From Strigamia acuminata (lineage: Eukaryota; Arthropoda; Chilopoda; Geophilomorpha; Linotaeniidae): a stretch of DNA of 64,000 nucleotides. The notes beneath the pieces were generated by a model. The model saw only the letters and a list, made by a program, of their open reading frames with translations, was not told the origin of the DNA and did not search any database. Position 1 is the stretch's first letter; every line of letters begins with the position of its first letter. A program made the position numbers and the translations under genes. Location of the stretch: assembly GCA_949358305.1 (NCBI GenBank), contig OX442316.1, forward strand, positions 1,736,001-1,800,000. The letters are read 5' to 3'. Below, piece by piece: positions 1 to 12,350 of this stretch.

Positions 1-290
1 TACCCCCATACGTAACAATATTACACATAACATTCAAAATAATTGCATAAAGCCTTAAAAAACTTGGTGAAATCATTAAAAAATTGGTAAAAATAATTTA
101 AAAGTGCATAAAATTATTAAAAAAATTGCTTAAAATCATTAAAAAATTAATAAAAATCATTTAAAAAGTGGTTAAACCATTAAAGACTTACATAAAATCA
201 TTTAAAAATGCATAAAATTATTAAAAAATATTAAAAAATTGGTAAATCATAAATAATTGCATGAAATTGCATGAAATTTCAATTTTTAAA
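1..290. repeat. AT-rich phrase repeat
   Basis: Degenerate repeats of short phrases such as ATCATTAAAAAATTGGTAAA and ATAAAATTATTAAAAAA. There is no fixed period and no open frame. It looks like low-complexity intergenic DNA upstream of the receptor gene. Confidence 0.5.
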
Positions 291-429
291 AAAATATTTT
301 TCCCAATACATTACCCAACTCCAAACTTCCAAAAAATCAAACAAAAGCATGAAATTGCCCAAAACAATCGATTTAACGATTATTTCATTCATTAAAATTT
401 AAAAAACACCATATCGAATTTTAAAATGA

Positions 430-640
430 AAATTTAATTCCGGGTTAGCAATCTGCGTGGATGGGTCACGACACCAACGCCACCTACAAACCGCTCAGTA
501 AAACCGCGCACTAATCACTTCCCAATGCAAGCCACCAAGGTTAGGACGTTCCACGTCTGGACTCCTCGCCTCTAACTCAAAAAACATGCGAATTCGTCAC
601 TGAAGTCGCCGAAAACCGGAAGAAAAAAACACCGACAAAC
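430..640 (+). promoter_or_regulatory. Probable 5' UTR / promoter-proximal region of the receptor
   Basis: Base composition changes sharply here from AT-rich repeat to more GC-rich sequence (CGCGCACTAATC, GGACGTTCCACGTCTGG), directly upstream of the receptor ATG. The frame of the ATG at 641 stays open for a short way upstream, but I see no upstream in-frame ATG near it, so 641 is the natural start. No clear TATA box was found. The boundaries are inferred from composition only. Confidence 0.35.
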
Positions 641-1773
641 ATGAAGACTTTGACATACGGGACTTATTTGAACATATTTTATTATTTAATCATCACTTTC
701 GACACTTTCGACACCGCACCGGCCGAAAACAACGCCAGCTACAACTTTCCGCCGCAATTCCCCACTTGCGCACCCAAATTCAGCTTTAATTTAGTCACGC
801 GAACGTGCGTGGACAACGAGACTGCACAGCGCATCAGCAAACGGCCCTCATGTAAGAACATCACATTGTTGCCCAATTTCGTCACCATCGACAATGGGCG
901 GTTGTACATAACCGGAAGTAAGCCGAATGTCTCCATCGAGGACTATTCCGTGCGCAACGACAACTCGGTGACGCTTTGCTACCCCCTGACGCCGAGATTC
1001 CGCGCGTGTCAACGATGGGGTGTCTACCCCAACGAATACGAACTGGAAAACGGCGGGCTCACGCTACTGTTGACGCAGACCAACACGACGGTAGCGGCGG
1101 GCGACTTCACCGTGAACGAGGCGAAATTCGGCGTCATCTGCATCGCCAATTCGCGGTCCAAAACGGACGTGATCGACGCGTACGCGACGTCGTGGATGAT
1201 TTCCGCCGTGAGTTTGCTCGCGTCGTTGCTGATTTACGCGATCACGAACCGGAAGTTGAGTTACCAGACGAAAACAATGATGTGTCACATGCTGAGTTTG
1301 TTTGTTTTCTATTTGTTGTTGGCGGTGCGAGCGTGGGGACCCGATTTCGGCCCGAATTTGTGCGTCGGGTTCAGCGTGGTTGTGCATTACTTTTTCTTGG
1401 CCTCGTTTTTCTGGATTAACGTGCTCGCGTTTGACATTTGGAAGAATTTGCCGCGGTTCGCGTCGAAGGTCGGAGTGTTGTCGCGGGATAGGGCGAGGTT
1501 CGCGTGGATGTCGGTGTACGCGTGGGGGTTGCCGGGCTTGATCGCGACGTGTGCGGCGTTGACTGATCAGCTGGCGCCGGACGAGAGCGTGTTTCGGCCG
1601 CAGTTCGCGCGGCAGTGCTGGTTCGTGGGCATTGAGGCGAAGGTGACTTTTTTGTACGGACCTGCGGCGGTGGTTTTGGGCTCGAATATTGTGTTTTTTG
1701 GACTGACGGTGTGGAGGTTGAAGAGGTTGAGTAAGGATACTATGATGGTCAATAAGAAGATTCACTCGCAGTT
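641..1773 (+). CDS. Methuselah-like (family B-related) GPCR, exon 1
   Basis: Encodes the ectodomain and the first five membrane helices of a seven-pass plasma-membrane receptor of the Mth-like family. Residues 1-25 form a hydrophobic, signal-peptide-like start. The ectodomain (about 26-180) has six cysteines (43, 56, 71, 113, 123, 167) and N-glycosylation sequons near 31, 59, 73, 96 and 148. Helices lie near 184-203, 211-230, 241-266, 286-305 and 333-358. The strongest family signature is the TM3 stretch FFLASFFWINVLAFDIW; Cys241 and Cys326 are placed for the usual TM3-ECL2 disulfide. An apparent stop at 1775 is intronic: the exon ends at 1773, before a consensus GTAAGT donor at 1774, leaving two bases of a split Leu codon. 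Exon 2 at 4702 restores the frame, giving a predicted 499-aa protein. Ligand and ortholog cannot be told from sequence. Confidence 0.93.
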
Positions 1774-1982
1774 GTAAGTAGTTTTGAATTATTCATTTTT
1801 TTTGTATTCATTTTTTTGTATTCATTTTTTGTTAACTTTAATGGCATAAAAACTTTATGGTTGGAAAAAAGTTTAGTATTTAGACAAAAAATGCAATTTT
1901 TAGGCAGTAAAATTTAATTTTAATACAGAATATGACAATACTTACGCAGAATGTTGCAATTTTGAAGCAACAAATACATTTG

Positions 1983-2432
1983 CCATGTTTACATGTACTC
2001 AGTTATCTAGAAAACTGATAATCCAAAAACCAATTTTCCAGAAAAGCGGACTTATTCGGAAAACTAAATTCCAGTTGTACGAGGTAGATTTTGGGCGTTT
2101 TGCGCATTGCAAACTGCGTGGAAATACCTGTGCAATGCGTAAAAGTGCCGTACTATTTCGTACCCCAATTATAAACAAAAATGATATATTCCTTTGTTTT
2201 TATAACAAATTTTAATGCTTTCTGCTTTTGGGAGAAGTTACGTGAGCTAAATTTGATTTGTTTAGGGGCTGAAATAGATCGACAACCATTTTGTTGTTCC
2301 AGATAATCAAAATGCGTTGTGAGTAATTCACACACGACATCAAGTTTACCACAAAACTAACATTCACGGTTAATTGGATAAATAAAATCCGAATTTTCAC
2401 TTATTTGGAAAACTGTTACCACGTAAACGTAG
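1983..2432. mobile_element. Non-autonomous TIR element, CCATGTTTACATG family, copy 1
   Basis: The left end CCATGTTTACATGTACTCA is mirrored at the right end, which reads CACGTAAACGTAG followed by TA. The interior shares phrases (ACTTATCTAGA-type, GAGGTAGATTTTGGG, TTTTGCGCATTGC) with the copy at 55770-56173. Length is about 450 bp and no transposase is encoded. Sits inside receptor intron 1. Confidence 0.7.
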
Positions 2433-2464
2433 TAACTGTTACGAGCTACCATTTAATTAAATTG

Positions 2465-2597
2465 TCTACAAATACATTGTTATGGGCATACCGGTACATT
2501 CAATTCAATTTTCAACAAATACATTGTTATGAGCATACATTCAATTCAATTTTCAACAAATACATTGTTACGAGCATACATTCAATTCAATTTCAAA
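2465..2597. repeat. About 42-bp tandem repeat, three units
   Basis: Three successive units carry ACAAATACATTGTTAYGRGC followed by ATACATTCAATTCAATTTTC. The first unit has a small insertion (ACCGGT). Lies in receptor intron 1. Confidence 0.7.
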
Positions 2598-3490
2598 CAT
2601 TACCACGCACAAAAATACAATCTGTAGTCATTTGTACACAAAATACAATATTTTGATATTGTTACGCACAATTTGGATATTTTCATGATCATAAATGCAT
2701 TTCGTTGATATTTTTCAGCATAAAAATTCAATTTTTAGACAAATTTATTCAAACTGCACTTTTTCTAACGAGTAAACTGAATCTTTTTAGATGAAACGAA
2801 ATTAGAAAAACAACATAATGAAATAAAACTTATTCCAAGGGTCAGTGAGAAAATTTCCAGGCCAACATTTAAACGTATCCAAGCTGTATTGTCAGGACAA
2901 ACAGCTAAGCCAGTTTAAGCCTTTCAAAACCAAACAACCTTAATAAAAAGCAAAAACAAATGATTAAAATCCTCCACAAAAACATAGAATGCATGAATTT
3001 AAAGCAACAGCTGTTCGCCAATCTCTCTATCTTCACAATCTCTTTATCTTCACTTGAACACGGAGGGAAAAACAGAAACAATTGGATAGCCTCTGTTCTT
3101 CTCTTCTCTTCGATAATCAATATCTAGTGTACACCATTCAACTACCCACCGGAAGGAAAGAGTGTTTCCTTTCAATTTAAAAGAATATTAGATTTTAATG
3201 ATAAAACCGCCAACTGCCAAGAGTTACGTGATCCCATAAATAAATTATCGATAAAAATTCATAAATTCCTTTCCAAGGACGGAGTTGGAACGAAATCGAG
3301 GCTCGTGTCTAAGTTACGGGCTAAGCCAAACTCTATCCGTCCAAAGTTTATACTAATTCTCATTGGTCAGCGGGCATATTACACACGTCGGAGAAAAAAG
3401 TCCCGTCAGTGTTTTCGATTTATGGAAAAAGCACTAAAACTAACAACTAATCGAGGGAGGAGGGAGGAGGTGCGGAGGGGGTTGCTAATG

Positions 3491-4436
3491 CTGGAAATCT
3501 CATGTGGGTCAAGATTTTGGATTTCAAAATGAATGAAATCCTAAAAATTCTGGAAATTTACGAAATCTTAAAAATTATCTTTCTAATTCCAATTCCCTGA
3601 AGTCTTCAAATCCACAGGAAATCTCTGCAGTCTTCAAATCTTCAAATAGCAAATGCCTGAAATCTATAGTAAATCTGTGAAAACGCAAAAATCCTTGGAA
3701 ATCCCAGAATTGTGTGAAATCGTACAAATTGTCCCATAAATTATATCAAAATCTTTAAAGAAATTCTTTTGAAATCCTGAAATCTTCAAATTCATAGCAA
3801 ATCACTGACATCTTCAGCAAAGTTTTAAAATTTTAGAAATCTGAAATATTTGGAATATCTTTGAAAGGTTGCAAAAATCTCTGAAATCCATGAAATCTTT
3901 GAAAGGTTGCAAAAATCTCTGAAATCCATGAAATCTTTGAAAGGTTGCAAAAATCTCTGAAATCCATGAAATCTTTAAACGTCAAAGATTTAACAGGATT
4001 TCAAAATCTTGTGTGATTTTTGGGATTGGCCATCCCCTCGTAATTAAATAAACTTTGAGACGACATGTTTCATGTTTTGGGGATAGCCAATCGCACAAGA
4101 GATTTTTAAATCCTGTTAAATTTTGAATATTTCAAGATTTCCCAGGGTTCCAGGTGATTTCATTATAGATTTTGCTATAATTTGCGAGACATTTTGTAAG
4201 ATTTTATACATTTCTAGGATTTTTGTGATTTTAGAGATTTGCTATGAATTAAAAGATTTCAAGATTTCAGAAGGATTTCTCAGAATTTCAAGGATTCCAG
4301 AAAGATTTATCAGGATTTTAAGTGAATTTCTTTATAGATTTTGCTACAATTCCCAAGGTACTTCATGTACTTCTGGGATTACATGAGGTTTTATGGATTT
4401 TGAAATCCAAAATCTTGGCCCACACTAGATTTCCAG
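3491..4436. mobile_element. Inverted-repeat element built of GAAATC phrases
   Basis: The left end CTGGAAATCTCATGTGGG runs into AAGATTTTGGATTTCAAAAT. The right end reads as the reverse complement, with CCCACACTAGATTTCCAG at 4419-4436. A second, inner inverted repeat (GGATTGGCCATCCCC against GGGGATAGCCAATC) lies near 4020-4100. The arms are degenerate repeats of GAAATC-type phrases, including a near-perfect 38-bp unit present three times at about 3860-3975. No coding capacity. Sits in receptor intron 1. Confidence 0.7.
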
Positions 4437-4701
4437 TAGGCCTGATTTCCTTGTATGAGTTGTGATTGGTTGAGATGATTACCTGCTCACTTCCTTTGTA
4501 TCAACAAACTGGCAAAGCAGCCAGACAAATGAGAATCTGTGGATTCTCTGGGCGGATAAAGTGTAATGATCCAATGTTACCCCTAAACGGAAATAATGAG
4601 TTGGACTGTACATAAAAGATGGCCGAATAAACACCTGATGGCAGGAAACAGATTGATCAAGATGGCGGCTCGAAATTCATTTTATTTTATTCTATTTTCA
4701 G

Positions 4702-5068
4702 GACCAGGATGTACATGAAGTTGTTGGTGGTGATGGGATTATGTTGGATCATGGAGATTGTTTCCGGCGTAGTGGAAAAAGACGACCGATATTGGTACTT
4801 TACAGACATCGTCAATGGACTGCAGGGATTCTTCCTCTTCCTAGTGTACGTGTGCAAAGCGAATGTGTTGCGTGATTTATTGGCACTGTGGGTCAAGCAC
4901 GTAGGAATTGGGAGTGGATTATGTAGTAAAATCTCGACCGGTTCCGGCCGCTTCTCGGCACCGTCGCGAGACACCTCCCGATCGTATCCGGAACGTGGGG
5001 AGAGCGTGAGTTCAATTTCACTCCCCAATTCAACATCAAATGACAAAGTGAATTCAATAAAATATTGA
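4702..5068 (+). CDS. Methuselah-like GPCR, exon 2 (TM6, TM7, C-tail)
   Basis: The exon opens right after TTTTCAG and its first base completes the Leu codon split at 1773. TM6 is near residues 383-402 and TM7 near 409-430, the latter with the Mth-like stretch WYFTDIVNGLQG. A Ser/Arg-rich cytoplasmic tail of about 70 residues follows, ending at TGA 5066-5068. The AATAAA at 5056-5061 lies within the last codons, so the stop and a possible polyadenylation signal overlap. A strong internal donor, AGC|GTGAGT at 5006, falls on a codon boundary and could splice the tail to the acceptor ending at 5585, which would end the protein two codons later. Which end is used cannot be decided from sequence. Confidence 0.9.
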
Positions 5069-5585
5069 TTTTGTTTGGAAATTTGTACCTGACGTTTTGT
5101 TTTTTTTGTACTTTATTTTTGTATTAAAATGAAAATCGAGTGTGAATGATAAATTAAAGCTTGTTATTTGAAGCGCTTTTGCCGATGGCGCCAACTTGTG
5201 CTAAGTTTTAACACTAATTGTATATTTTGGGTTAAAGCGGTGCGATTTAAAAATTTAATCAAGAAAAAAAAATTCATGGAATATTTGGTTTGTTGAAAAA
5301 AATGGGGATTTGTTATCTTAAACGTTTCTTTAATTCGTGGATTAAATTTTAATGAATTAAATGCAATAGACAGTAGCGCCACCGCTGCGGTTGTCATTTC
5401 GCGTGTACCAGTTAAGCCTACGACTGGTCGTTTGTTATTTGTTTCATAGAGATTATTAGACACCATCAAAGCTAATTTTATTGTTATAATAAAACTGGAT
5501 GGTAAATTGTTTATTTAGTGTCAACCACTGCCACTCGCATTGTTATCTCAAATTAATTAATTAATGAATTCTTTTCCACGTACAG

Positions 5586-5633
5586 ACAAAGTGAGGACAC
5601 ACGCACGAAAATGGCGGCCATGGAAAACGCACG
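5586..5633 (+). other. Candidate exon flanked by good splice signals
   Basis: A 48-bp segment lies between TTTTCCACGTACAG and GTAGGT. It contains AAAATGGCGGCCATGG, which has good Kozak context (and a YY1-like core). It could be an alternative last exon of the receptor (ACA AAG TGA after donor 5006) or the first coding exon of an unseen gene. Only the splice-like flanks are direct evidence. Confidence 0.3.
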
Positions 5634-5639
5634 GTAGGT

Positions 5640-6350
5640 CACTAATTTTCTATATAAATTCAAAGATCTTAAATATACGAAAGGAGGGGTCAAGACAAAT
5701 ATTCTTTACGCATAGAATTGAATTTTAAGTGCCAAATTTGGTCGAAATTGCATTTTTCCATCGGTTTAAATTGAATTTACACCTTATTTTAATGCCCCCC
5801 TCGCCGCCCCCTAGAGTTTGGATCAATAGACCGGACTGGAACGAAAGAAGAATATATTTGTTTGGTAACTGGTTCCGGCGAATAATAATTCAAATTTAAA
5901 GGACAAAATGCAATTGCATGTGGTAATTACAGCAAAGAAAATGGCGCATTGGAGTGTAATGTTTGCTTAAATCAGTTTAAATTGGAGTTCTTAACGTTTG
6001 TTTCATTACCATGTTTATTGGCATCGCCTTTATCCTGGTGGCAATTTGAACAAAAGCATCGTGCATTAGGTTTAGGTGCGAGGAAGTCTGCAAGGTGAAA
6101 TTTATGGCTGCATAATTTGTGTGAGAAAGCAGTGCAGCAGTGCAGGGGGTCAGTGTTGGCTGCAATCCTGGATGGGTAGCTGGCTTACTGTTAGTTGCCA
6201 TTTTAATGGCCATCTTGCAAAGTGTTTAGACTTTGTTTAACTTGGAATAAGTTGAATGGAAAATGGATAGGTTTTGTTTGATGTCACACTTGACACTTGA
6301 CCAGCTTCAATTGGGATTGTTTTAATGGAAATGTAATTAAAACACTTTAA
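5640..6350. other. No recognised feature
   Basis: AT-rich DNA. Open frames here are short and on both strands, with no family motif. I see no gene, repeat array or element ends. Confidence 0.5.
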
Positions 6351-6356
6351 ATGTCA

Positions 6357-7150
6357 ACTGGAAATCGATTAGGTTCACTTAGAAATGACTGATTAGTTCT
6401 ACCAAATATATACTGGAAATTGATTAGTTTTACTACATATACTGGAAATTGATTAGTTTTACTAATATTATACTGGAAATTGATTAGTTTTACTACATAT
6501 ACTGGAAATTGATTAGTTTTACTAATATTATACCGGAAATTGATTAGTTTTACTAATATTATACTGGAAATTGATTAGTTTTACTAATATTATACTGGAA
6601 ATTGATTAGTTTTACTAATATTATACTGGAAATTGATTAGTTTTACTATATATACTGGAAATTGATTAGTTTTACTACACATATACTGGAAGTAGAATTA
6701 AACATTACCTGTACATGTCTACTGGAAATTGATTAGTTTTACTACACATATACTGGAAGTAGAATTAAACATTACCTGTACATGTCTACTGGAAATTGAT
6801 TAGTTTTACTACACATATACTGGAAGTAGAATTAAACATTACCTGTACATGTCTACTGGAAATTGATTAGTTTTACTACACATATACTGGAAGTAGAATT
6901 AAACATTACCTGTACATGTCTACTGGAAATAGATTAGATTATAGCCACTCAATGTCTACTGGAAATCGATTTGACCCACTAAATGTCCACTGGAAATCGA
7001 TTTGACCCATTAAATGTCCACTGGAAATTGATTTGACCCACTAAATGTCTACTGGAAATCGATTTGACCCACTAAATGTCTACTGGAAGTTGATTAGACC
7101 CACCAAACGTCTACTGGATATTGATCAGATCCACTAAATGTCGACTGGAG
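6357..7150. repeat. Minisatellite with three successive unit types
   Basis: All units share TACTGGAAATTGATTAG. From about 6410 to 6670 the units are about 24-31 bp (with TTTTACTAATAT). From 6660 to 6930 a compound unit of about 62 bp appears four times (ACTACACATATACTGGAAG, then TTAAACATTACCTGTACATG). From 6945 to 7140 units become about 31 bp with CGATTTGACCCACTAAATGT. The array changes register in steps, as expected from successive local amplifications. Confidence 0.9.
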
Positions 7151-7210
7151 GGCCCCAACTGGATTAAAAGTTGTAGAAGATGAAGAAATATAAGAATGTA
7201 AGTTTCAATA

Positions 7211-7318
7211 AGGGGTTTTATTAAGAAAACGATTATGTGATTGTCATGTGACCCAACAATCGGCCAATCATGTGGATAATCGCATAATCGCAAAATCGTT
7301 TTCTTATTCAGTAAGAGC
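7211..7318. mobile_element. Truncated AAGGGGTTT-family inverted-repeat element
   Basis: Starts after TA with AGGGGTTTTATTAAG, like the complete element at 51831. An inner inverted repeat pairs AAGAAAACGATTATG with AATCGTTTTCTTATTC. The matching AAACCCCT end is missing, so this is a remnant. Confidence 0.5.
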
Positions 7319-7319
7319 C

Positions 7320-9680
7320 ATTGTTCTTATTCACGGGCAACTATTACAGCAAATGTTCACTATTGGTCAAGACTAGATTTTAAGGGTAGTTGCTAATAAA
7401 GTGTGACTTTTAATCTTTAAATTAAACACCACTCTTCCTTCATTGATAATCTCCCTTTGATCCGATTAAGCCCTACATCTCAACAGATTACTCGCACAAT
7501 CACTGTGTTCACCACAAAGCATTCTGATTAACCAAACCAGTCTTTTGACCATAACCAAATCTATTAATCTGGGATTCCAGATCAAGTTTTAGATCATCCT
7601 TCAGGCTCCAAGTCTCACATATGGGTATTTTTTCACGATTTTCAACCCCTTGGTTTTTTCTATTAATAATAATAGTTCATTACTTAAAACTGAGATTGAA
7701 GGGTGCCACTTAACAGTGATGAGCCTACAAGGAGGGACACCCCACATACAAAAAACAAAAAATAAATAAACAACGCAAAACAAAATCAGAAAAGAATCTC
7801 ATTCACTCACTATATTCGCCAAACACAAATGAACATCATGCAGAGAACAAAAAAAAAATATCGCTTAGACAAAAAGCAGTTACAACTGTCCATTATGCGG
7901 CCCACCGGCAATCTAAGATCACCATCACCAGCAACAAAAATATGAGCAACGGAACGAGTAGGACGTAGGGAAGGAAGCCTCAGGTAAAAAAGCATCAGAA
8001 TGTCAGGGGTGTACAAGAAGCCCCTAAAAATACAATACGCAAAGACACAGTCGGCCCTCCGCATAGCTAATAATTATTATAGTGGAGATTATTATTGTTG
8101 TTTACTCTAAAAAGAATTAATAACTGCTGCAAAATTCTACTTAGATGGTGGCCAAAAATGTGCGATTTGAACGAGGAAACTCGTTACACGAAGATTGAAA
8201 CGACCTATTGTGCTCAAACCCTATTGATTAAACCTAGGCCTAATCTGGAATAAAGATGTGTGAATTTATTTCAATTTAACTACTTATTCAGCCTCTTTAA
8301 TTGGAAAACTAAGCAACTTTGCTAATGCCCACTTTGGGACGGACCCGATTTGTTCTAATCGATTCAATTGCTTTAAGACCGATCCTGGTGCGAATCGCAT
8401 TCCTCTCTAGGACAAAAAATAGGTAAATTAGAGTTTTTTGTACAACTTTAAAAGCTGCGAACAAACTAGAATTTAAACCCCAGGTGGGATTTGATTAAAT
8501 CCTCAGAAGGATGGCTATTGATTACATTCAAGAGTGAGTGTTGTTTATTTGTCAGGTGAAAATTGGATTCATGGTTTAGAGTTAGAGAGAGAATCAAATT
8601 CAAACATAATTGTATTTTTTAAGTTATGGTGAAAGATAAAGTAGTTTTAAGTTTTAAGTGGAGTGGTTTAGGACAACTTGAGTGAACTAAGTAAGTAGTC
8701 TTTGATGTCCTCTTGAAATCTGTCAAGAAGGATCAGCAAGAGTGGGCTGTCACTTTGAATCCCACTGACTGAATGGCTGGTAAAAGGCTCTGGATGTGTC
8801 TTGCTGCTGCTTTAAGGGTCACGAGAAGATTTTGTAATTGGATATAACTTTTATAATTGGATCGCTATTGATCAGATACGTGATGGAAATCTTAAATTGT
8901 GAGCAAATGTACAGTCGTGTTAAAAAAATGGATCTTCACTGTATGCTGTTAATTGAAATTGTGAATAATTTCATGTTTTGCCACTAGGTGAAACGCCAGA
9001 AATCAACAGGTGATAATACAGTGATCCTTTCATAATTAAGTGGCTTAGGCGCTTTAGGAAAGTATGCAATTTAATCATTTCTGGAGCCCAACAACATACC
9101 ATTTTATCACCAAGATAGAAGATAACTTCGAATGTTGACACGTTGTGTTTTTAATTATCACAATAATAATAATAGTAATAATAAACTTTCTTCCCTTTGA
9201 GTACACAATCCTAGGCCACATTGACAAAAAAAAAGAACATACGATCGTGAAAGGTGGCATTGACTTCCAAAAATGACATACCAGTATAATGTTCATCCTG
9301 GATGTAAGCAAGTTTCATTCAAACAACGAAAAACGTATCCTTAACTGCCAGTAGTATCAGGAGTTTCACTCACTACCAGTAGAGCGCGCTTGGGTATTGT
9401 GGAAATCGTCTATTCTTCATTGGATGAACCCAGAGAATTTTCTTTTTGCATTGGTCAGCGGGCAAATTCCTGCTGGCTTCAGAAAATAGTCCTGATAACT
9501 TGTTTGCCTTTTTGAAAGAGGGCGCTGATTACACTAAAGCGCTCTAGAAAAAAGTTTTGACAACTTTTTCATTTCATCGAAAGAGAGCGCTGATCACATT
9601 GGAGTGTTCCGATAGAACAATTCATTTATTCATTTTGAGTAGCCATGGCTGTTTTCATTGTAAAAAGTGATTAGAAATGA
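7320..9680. other. No confident gene
   Basis: AT-rich sequence with only short open frames, none with a recognisable domain or splice support. A TAA/TAG-type microsatellite-like run is at 9160-9185. Confidence 0.4.
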
Positions 9681-9743
9681 ATGTTTTGATGATGAAAACG
9701 TTATTTAAACTAACATTTTTGCAACGTTTTCATCATCAAACAT
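9681..9743. repeat. Hairpin with about 21-bp arms
   Basis: TTTGATGATGAAAACGTT is mirrored by AACGTTTTCATCATCAAA about 20 bp away, with a single-base length difference in the outer stem. Just downstream, 9820-9870 has several GTTCATGAAC-type palindromes. Function unknown. Confidence 0.6.
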
Positions 9744-11277
9744 GGTGAACGTGAACTTCGTGCAAGCTCACTCCTAAAAGCGAACAAAGTTCGAATTTTT
9801 TATTCATCTGTAGAAGAGAACTAGTTCATTAACTTCGTTCATGAACTTATGAACGTCGTTCATGAATGCAAACTATTAGTTTGCGTTCGATACAACATCA
9901 TTTCTTTGTGTGTTGTGATTGGCTGTTACAATCACATGATCATTTTATTTGTATCAACACAATGGCAATGCAGCCAGCCAATGAGAAATAGTGGAGTCTC
10001 CGGATAGCGTTGTGTATGAAACTCCGATTAAAAGAGATACTTATGATATTGGTTAATAACTGGGAAAGCTGAACGGCTTCCACTACTTACTAGTGTTGAC
10101 AACAAAAGGGTTAAAGCCATTTAATAATTTGAAAAGAAGGTGACAATTTTAATAAAGCAAATTTCAATTATTGATTGAAATGTGCTTTTCTTATCTACAG
10201 TACCACCACTAAATTGAGGAAATGAAGTGAAGTTGAGTGAAGACCTGAAAGTGTTGCGTATAGGGGATGACAGATAGTATTTTTAAAGAGAACTAATGCT
10301 TGCCAAGCAAAGCAATGAAGCCTGTCAAGAGACCATGAATAGAAAAGGACAGCTCTAACATAAAAAAGATAGAATTATTATACAAACATGACATGAATAA
10401 TGTTATGCAAACAGTGCAATGAATTAATGAATTGATCAATTAGGAAAAATTGAATTTTCAATTAAAGCAAATTAGCATTCATATAGCAGGAATGCAGTTC
10501 AATAGTCCAGCACCTTTATGTGCATTAATTGCTTTATTTTTTTTCTTCTTTTCACGCCTGAAAAGCTGTAAAATCAAAAGTAAAAATTCATTTGGGTTTA
10601 TTGGATGCCTGAACTCAAAAATTAATTATAGCAATTAGGGGGCAAGAAACAAAGAAACAAATGTTGTTGACTTCACACCTAATTTACTTTCCCAAGTGAT
10701 CATAATGCATTAAACAAACTGCAGTTAGAGAAACTTTTATTTGCTATTAATTAGAAAATCAATATTAAATTTTCTTTGTGTACATCTTGAGATAAGGTAA
10801 ACAACCCGTGTCCAAATGTGCCGCCAGGGCTCTGTGCTGGCTTCCATTTGTCTATTTTCTTTTCAATTCTTGTTTTGCATTGTAGGAAATTCTATAAATA
10901 TCTTTTTCTACGTGTTTTGCAATTTGTCGTCAGGAAGTGGTAACTTGGCAATGGCCAGAGACGAAGAATCAAAAAATCTTGTTTGGAAGTTTGCATTTTC
11001 CCCAGCCATGGTTTTTATTTTTATGGCGTTTGATGTTGGAGTGACGGCTGACCCATTCACATATGTGGTCTTTTGATAATGAGGCGTAAGGAGGTGGTGG
11101 GTGGGGTTGGTGCTACCACTGCACCAACTACCTCATCTGCTACCTCACCCGCTACCACAGGCACCGTACGCTGCTTGAAATTTAATATTTACAAAATTTA
11201 AATTCAAGTAATTTAAATGTGAAGTGTAAATTTATATTTAACACATTAAGAAATTATAATGTATGTTAAATATGAAC
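9744..11277. other. No confident gene
   Basis: AT-rich, with a slightly GC-richer pocket at 10805-11170 that includes a CTACC-type imperfect repeat near 11110-11160. Open frames are short and carry no recognised domain. Confidence 0.4.
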
Positions 11278-11373
11278 GCGAAAGTTAAATTTAATTCATA
11301 TTTACTTATAGTAAATTTAATTTATGCGAAAGTTAAATTAAATTCATATTTACTCACAGTTAATTTAATTATA
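11278..11373. repeat. 48-bp tandem duplication
   Basis: Two units each begin GCGAAAGTTAAATT and contain TTCATATTTACT. Starts are at 11278 and 11326. Confidence 0.75.
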
Positions 11374-12185
11374 GTAGAAAACAAAAATATGGTGCGCTTT
11401 GACGCGCCTGATTGCCGACACTTCCACCACCTTCAGGCACCCGTCCGCCACGTGGATAACGGCCGAACACGTATCAACACGAAACGACAGAAACGAGTCG
11501 TTTTCGACTTTTTGAATGCAGTTACTGGAAAGAAGAAAATCCGTAAAAACAGAAATGTTGGTTGCAACTAATCTGTGCATTGCCTTTTGTGCAGGTAGAA
11601 ACGAGTTTTTGTAAATCTGATTGACACATTGCTGAATTTCTTTGCTTGTTTTTCCTTCCTACCTGCCATCTCTCTTAGTCTCTTGAAATGTGAAGTATAA
11701 GTTCACAAAAAGTGCTCATTTGAAATGCAGGCAGAGTTGAAAAGCTGCTCATTCAAGTCAGAATCTTTCTTCGTCTTTCTCCTCTTTTTCTTTTTTTCTC
11801 TGCTGCAAGCTTCATTGAAAATTCACTTTTTAGATTCTTCACGGTGCCTTTATTTGAGTTTTCTCTCCAAACTTTACAAGTTGTATGCAAAACAGTTGAA
11901 AAGAAGTCAATTTTTGTTGTTATGCCAAAATGTACTTGGCAAAATGTACTTGGCAAAATGTAATTACAAATTGAACAATTGCACCAAGTAAATTTGTCAA
12001 CTTACCACATAGAAATTCCTAGATAAAATATGTTTCTAACTGCAAGCGGAAGACATTTACTTGATTTAATTGTCCTCCTTTATTGATTTTTATGGTATTT
12101 TTGCAGAAATTGCTGAAATTGTTTAACTAATTCGAATATTGAAGCAACACTGTCTTATCGTTGTCCTATTTAACACAATTTCTAT

Positions 12186-12350
12186 GTCAAGAATGTCTTC
12201 GACTGGGCTTCCTGTGGTTTTCCTAGTTTTCGATGCAAATGCAAAGTTTGGTCCTCAAGAAAGTCGTAGCAGAGAACAAGAAATGCTCTTTCTAGTGCCT
12301 GATATCTGGAATGGCATTCTACCCATGGGGTCAAGACCATGTGAAGTTTG
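12186..12350 (+). mobile_element. SINE copy (conserved-core family), degenerate
   Basis: Carries the core shared with the copies at 26777 and 43655: TTTTCCTAGTTTTCGATGCAAATGC, read in parts as TTTTCC...GATGCAAATGCAAAG, then GGTCCTCAAGAAAGTCGT. The downstream part (CCATGGGGTCAAGACCATGTGAAG) aligns loosely with CCATGACCATGCTAAGTG in the other copies. No RNA-derived head is recognisable. Open frames over it are chance products. Confidence 0.65.

Larger units (their letters stand above)
1774..4701 (+). other. Receptor intron 1 (phase 2)
   Basis: The intron is bounded by GTAAGT at 1774 and TCTATTTTCAG ending at 4701. It is AT-rich and holds two inverted-repeat elements (1983-2432 and 3491-4436) and a tandem repeat near 2465-2597. 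The rest, including 2600-3490, shows no coding signal. Confidence 0.85.

Noticed and set aside
1064-1765. Long minus-strand open frame opposite the receptor exon
   Set aside because: Shadow of the GC-rich coding exon; Arg/His/Pro-rich composition typical of antisense frames.
3305-3532. 75-codon open frame in the receptor intron as a cassette exon
   Set aside because: No acceptor/donor pair in phase and part of it lies in a repeat element.
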